NCBI RefSeq assembly: GCF_002532075.1
Contig: NZ_LYXE01000126.1
Location: forward strand, 1-35,704
DNA from: Candidatus Chloroploca asiatica
Lineage (GTDB): Bacteria; Chloroflexota; Chloroflexia; Chloroflexales; Chloroflexaceae
Length of the DNA stretch: 35,704 nucleotides
Reading direction: 5' to 3'
A model generated the notes under the pieces. The model saw nothing but the letters and a program-made list of their open reading frames with translations. It made no database searches and was not told the origin of the DNA. The position numbers and the translations under genes are program-made. Below, one piece after another: positions 33,041 through 35,704 of the stretch; within the stretch, counting starts at the first letter, position 1; every line of letters starts with the position of its first letter.

Positions 33041-34414
33041 ATGCGTGCACTTTCATGGCGCGAACATCTTGCTTTGCTTGTTCAGTTTGCCCTGTTCTCT
33101 CCGGCTGTGGCACGCTTTCCTTTTCTTGATCAAGAAATAGTGAAAGCATATCAATTGAAACGACTTCAAAAACTGGTTACACTTGCCTATGATCATACAT
33201 GGTTTTATCATCAAAAGTATGCAGCCGCAGGTATGCATCCTTCGGATATCCAGAGCTTCGAGGCTTTCAAGGCCTTGCCGACCGTGACCAAGGACGAGTT
33301 GATTGCCCATGGCGAGGCGATGATTGATCGGCGTATCCGGCGCGACCGCTTGATCGTCTCGCGCAGTTCGGGATCGTCGGGGAAGTTTGTGTCGGTCTAT
33401 CTCGATAGCCAGAATTTTATTACGCAAGCGTTGCAGGTTATGCGTATGCTCAAAGAGTTTTATCCTGCTTATCAACCAACCGATCGCGAGTTGCTTGTCT
33501 ATACGTCGCCCTATCCGGTGCGCTCGCTGGGGGGCTTTTACCGGGTTTACTATGTCCATAATCTCTGCCCAGCCGCCGAGATCTTTGCCACGATGCGCCG
33601 CCTGCGTCCGGCGATTCTGGCGATCTATCCCTCGATCCTGCGCGAGCTCGTTACGCTCTATGGGGCGCAGTGTGCTACCCTGGGTGTCAAGGTCATTGTC
33701 ACCAATTCAGAACACGCGACGCAAGAGGAACGCGATTATTTTGCCGCGGTCTTTGGCTGCCCGGTCTTCGATGAGTATTCGTCCGAAGAACTCGCCAGCA
33801 TTGCCCAGCAGTGTGTTCACAAACGCTATCATCTTGTCCAGGATTGTTCCTATATCGAGTTGCTCCATCCTGATTGTGATGGCCCGGTGGCGCCTGGTCA
33901 ACTTGGCGAGCTCGTTGGAACCTGTTTGATCAATGCGGCGATGCCGATCATTCGCTATCGTCAGGGCGATATGGCGATCGCGGCTGACCATGACGCCTGT
34001 TCGTGTGGCAAGACGGCTCCGGTGTTGGCTGAATTGTCGGGACGCAAAAATACGGCCTTCAAGCAAGCCAATGCCCCCGATATCCCGTCGGGGCGGATCC
34101 TCGACTGGTCGTACGATCTGGTGCTGAAGCTGGCACTTGATGTTCGTGAGTTCCAGATCATCCAGGAAGAGCTCCATAGCGTCAGGGTACGGCTTGTCAC
34201 CGGCCAGCACTATCAGGCTGAACGTGACAATGCCCTTGTTACCCAGCATTTTTGCCAGACGTTCGGCCACCATTTTCAGGTTCGCGTGGAATGCGTGCCG
34301 TCTATTGCCAGAACCCGTTCGGGCAAACACATCCCGATTCAGTCGCTGCTGGGCGCTGCTTCCGGGGCGGGCGAGGCGGCAGGATCGATGACCAGAGGAG
34401 AAACCACATCATGA
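33041..34414 (+). CDS. PaaK/CapK-like adenylate-forming enzyme
   Basis: 457 aa. A phenylacetate-CoA ligase-type ANL enzyme: P-loop SRSSGSSGKFVSVY near residue 109, LAIYPSILRELVTLY, EYSSEELASIAQQC, and PIIRYRQGDMA with the ATP-ribose Asp. A Cys-containing DACSCGKTAPVLAELSGR segment matches the PaaK hinge and metal-type region. The C-terminal lid ends without an obvious catalytic Lys that I can assign. Could activate a carboxylate as acyl-AMP/CoA, perhaps to modify a protein or lipid. Start is 6 bp after the NTT-like gene; its stop overlaps the next start (ATGA). The first 150 bp are more AT-rich than the neighbours. Confidence 0.85.
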   Translation: MRALSWREHLALLVQFALFSPAVARFPFLDQEIVKAYQLKRLQKLVTLAYDHTWFYHQKYAAAGMHPSDIQSFEAFKALPTVTKDELIAHGEAMIDRRIRRDRLIVSRSSGSSGKFVSVYLDSQNFITQALQVMRMLKEFYPAYQPTDRELLVYTSPYPVRSLGGFYRVYYVHNLCPAAEIFATMRRLRPAILAIYPSILRELVTLYGAQCATLGVKVIVTNSEHATQEERDYFAAVFGCPVFDEYSSEELASIAQQCVHKRYHLVQDCSYIELLHPDCDGPVAPGQLGELVGTCLINAAMPIIRYRQGDMAIAADHDACSCGKTAPVLAELSGRKNTAFKQANAPDIPSGRILDWSYDLVLKLALDVREFQIIQEELHSVRVRLVTGQHYQAERDNALVTQHFCQTFGHHFQVRVECVPSIARTRSGKHIPIQSLLGAASGAGEAAGSMTRGETTS

Positions 34415-35460
34415 GCAGCGAAACCGACTCTGATGATTTGACGGCTCTCGTTCGTGGCATGAAGACGGTCACGTCTCCGATGCGGACGTTGCTTGCAGAT
34501 CTGCACCGCAAACTGGCCCCGTTGTCTGATGGCCATCTTGCCGCGACTCTGCCCGAGTTGATGCGGGCCGATCCGAACTGGTTTGCTCTCTGTGTGGTTG
34601 ATACCAAAGGGCGGCTGTATGAAAGCGGTGATAGCCAGCAGGCGTTTACCATGCAGGCGCTGGCGCATCCGTTTGTGTACGGTCTGGCCTTGATGGAAGA
34701 AGGTCGAGACGCGATTCTGGCGCATGTCGGGGTCGAGCCCGTTCACGAGGGGTTTCGCTTGAGCGATGAGGCGGTGTTGCCGTTGCCCAATCCGTTGGTC
34801 GCCTCGGGTGCGCTGGCAACGATGGCGTTGCTGCGTGGCGCGAGTGTCACCGAGCGTCTCGAGAAGAATCTGGCCTTTTTTCGCCGTCTTGCGCACCGTG
34901 AACTCGCCATTGATGCGACGATCTTTACGGCAAGCCGCGCTGCTGGTCATCGCCACCGTGCTCTGGCCCATCTGATGTGTGAACGTGGGTTGCTCGCTGA
35001 TGGGCTGGAAACGACGCTCGATCTCTTCTTTCAGCAGCAGGCCCTGCTGGTGAATACACGTGATCTCGCGATGATGGCGGCGACCCTGGCCAACCAGGGG
35101 CGCAATCCGGTGAGCAATGAAGAGGTGCTTGCCCCGGCCTATGTGCGCGATGTGCTGAGTGTGATGTATACCTGTGGTATGCATGCGCTGGCCGGCCACT
35201 GGGCTTATCGGGTTGGCTTGCCTGCCGAGGGCAGCAGTACCGGCGCGATGATGCTGGTGGTACCGGGGCAACTGGGCCTGGCGGTCTTTTCGCCGCTCCT
35301 GAATGACCAGGGCCTCAGCTTGCGCGGCATCAAGGCCTGCGAAGCCTTCACGGATCACTTTGGCCTCCATATGCTCGCTCCGCCCGAACAACGCACCAAA
35401 CTCCAGGAAGCACTCAGTATGCGTGGATCTGCCGCAGCGGCGCGTTCGTCAACGCCGTAG
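34411..35460 (+). CDS. Glutaminase-fold protein without the catalytic dyad (likely pseudoenzyme)
   Basis: 349 aa. Matches the GlsA family along its length: AFTMQALAHPFVYGLAL, PNPLVASGALATMALL, TRDLAMMAATLANQGRNPVS, MYTCGMHALAGHWAYRVGLP and VVPGQLGLAVFSPLL. The Ser-Lys dyad of glutaminases (SxxK in QSISK) reads A83-L-A-H86. Other substrate-contact positions also differ: the Asn of NPxxNAGA is A131, the SE motif is lost near 174, NRA is HRA (H182), and the Tyr of GMYD is H258. Glutamine hydrolysis is therefore unlikely; binding of a ligand or a structural/signalling role is proposed. ATGA overlap with the PaaK-like gene implies coupling. AGAGGAG lies upstream. Confidence 0.85.
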   Translation: MSSETDSDDLTALVRGMKTVTSPMRTLLADLHRKLAPLSDGHLAATLPELMRADPNWFALCVVDTKGRLYESGDSQQAFTMQALAHPFVYGLALMEEGRDAILAHVGVEPVHEGFRLSDEAVLPLPNPLVASGALATMALLRGASVTERLEKNLAFFRRLAHRELAIDATIFTASRAAGHRHRALAHLMCERGLLADGLETTLDLFFQQQALLVNTRDLAMMAATLANQGRNPVSNEEVLAPAYVRDVLSVMYTCGMHALAGHWAYRVGLPAEGSSTGAMMLVVPGQLGLAVFSPLLNDQGLSLRGIKACEAFTDHFGLHMLAPPEQRTKLQEALSMRGSAAAARSSTP

Positions 35461-35504
35461 CCAGGTTAGACTAGGGCGATTGCATTATGCGAAACCGGAT
35501 ACAA

Positions 35505-35704
35505 CGAGGCACCCGCAAGGGGTACCCGTACCGGGGCGGGGCACCCGCAAGGGGTACCCGTACCGGGGCGGGGCACCCGCCAGGGGTGCCCCTACACCGG
35601 GCCCGCCCCCCGGCCCTGTAGGGGCACCCCTGGCGGGTGCCCTGGCGGGTGCCCTGGCGGGTGCCCTGGCGGGTGCCCTGGCGGGTGCCCTGGCGGGTGC
35701 CCTG
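35505..35704. repeat. Palindrome plus 12-bp tandem repeat cluster at the window end
   Basis: Two direct copies of a 33-bp unit (starting GGCACCCGCAAGGGGTACCC) lead into a perfect 26-bp inverted repeat (35571-35596 with 35617-35642; 20-bp loop). At least six exact tandem copies of TGGCGGGTGCCC follow (35631-35702), running off the edge. Same architecture as 5992-6144. It follows the last gene of the signalling cluster and could form a very stable transcript end. Confidence 0.92.

Noticed and set aside
34339-35391. 350-codon minus-strand frame opposite the glutaminase-like gene
   Set aside because: Antisense shadow without motifs.
35631-35702. Tandem 12-bp repeats considered as a CRISPR array
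   Set aside because: No spacers between units; simple head-to-tail tandem.

Overview
The window is GC-rich and densely coded. It most likely comes from a filamentous member of the Chloroflexota (class Chloroflexia, Chloroflexus/Oscillochloris/Chloroploca-like). This is inferred from the gene families: a BTAD/SARP-type AAA regulator, stand-alone repeat+META secreted proteins, arginine-variant MinD-like ATPases and an ECF-S/HAMP membrane protein. The GGGTGCCC-type intergenic palindromes and sigma70-like TTGACA/TATACT promoters fit the same picture. No rRNA, tRNA, CRISPR array or intact insertion sequence was seen.

Region 1 (1-4206) starts in a GC-rich direct repeat. A nucleoside phosphorylase (minus strand) and nicotinate phosphoribosyltransferase (plus strand) are divergently transcribed from two close sigma70-like promoters, with a perfect palindrome at the predicted pncB start site. 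pncB overlaps a 2-hydroxyacid dehydrogenase. A small unknown minus-strand gene follows.

Region 2 (4301-8568) holds envelope and secreted proteins: an M1-type zinc peptidase lipoprotein, a multi-domain secreted protein (two chloroflexal repeats, two META domains, a YbaY-like end) and a small glycine-rich membrane protein. A palindromic repeat cluster separates the first two.

Region 3 (8641-13399) is a self-regulated efflux-type operon: a TetR regulator with two operator-like sites at its own promoter, an HlyD/MacA-like adaptor, a MacB/LolD-like ATPase and a MacB/FtsX permease. A BTAD-AAA regulator lacking the usual long TPR tail (13587-15740) follows.

Region 4 (15814-21466, minus strand) is a seven-gene operon-like run: DJ-1/PfpI, ThDP-dependent benzoylformate-decarboxylase-like enzyme, two NTF2/SnoaL-like proteins, MBL-fold hydrolase, a second DJ-1/PfpI and a VOC protein. 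The mix suggests 2-oxoacid/reactive-aldehyde chemistry, but I cannot name a pathway. A roughly 530 bp regulatory interval with four CGTTAA elements separates it from the plus-strand genes.

Region 5 (22001-35460, plus strand) is the most striking part. A small conserved protein and an AGE-fold protein lead into a tightly packed cluster: STAS, GlgX-type debranching enzyme, STAS, RsbW-like HATPase, a degenerate receiver fused to a SpoIIE phosphatase, two MinD/ParA-like ATPases with Arg in place of the signature Lys, an ECF-S-like/HAMP membrane protein, an NTT-like nucleotide carrier homologue, a PaaK-like adenylate-forming enzyme, and a glutaminase-fold protein that has lost its Ser-Lys dyad. 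The parts look like a membrane-linked partner-switching system tied to carbon storage and nucleotide or metabolite sensing. I regard it as the best candidate for an undescribed system here. The window ends inside another palindrome plus 12-bp tandem repeat cluster.
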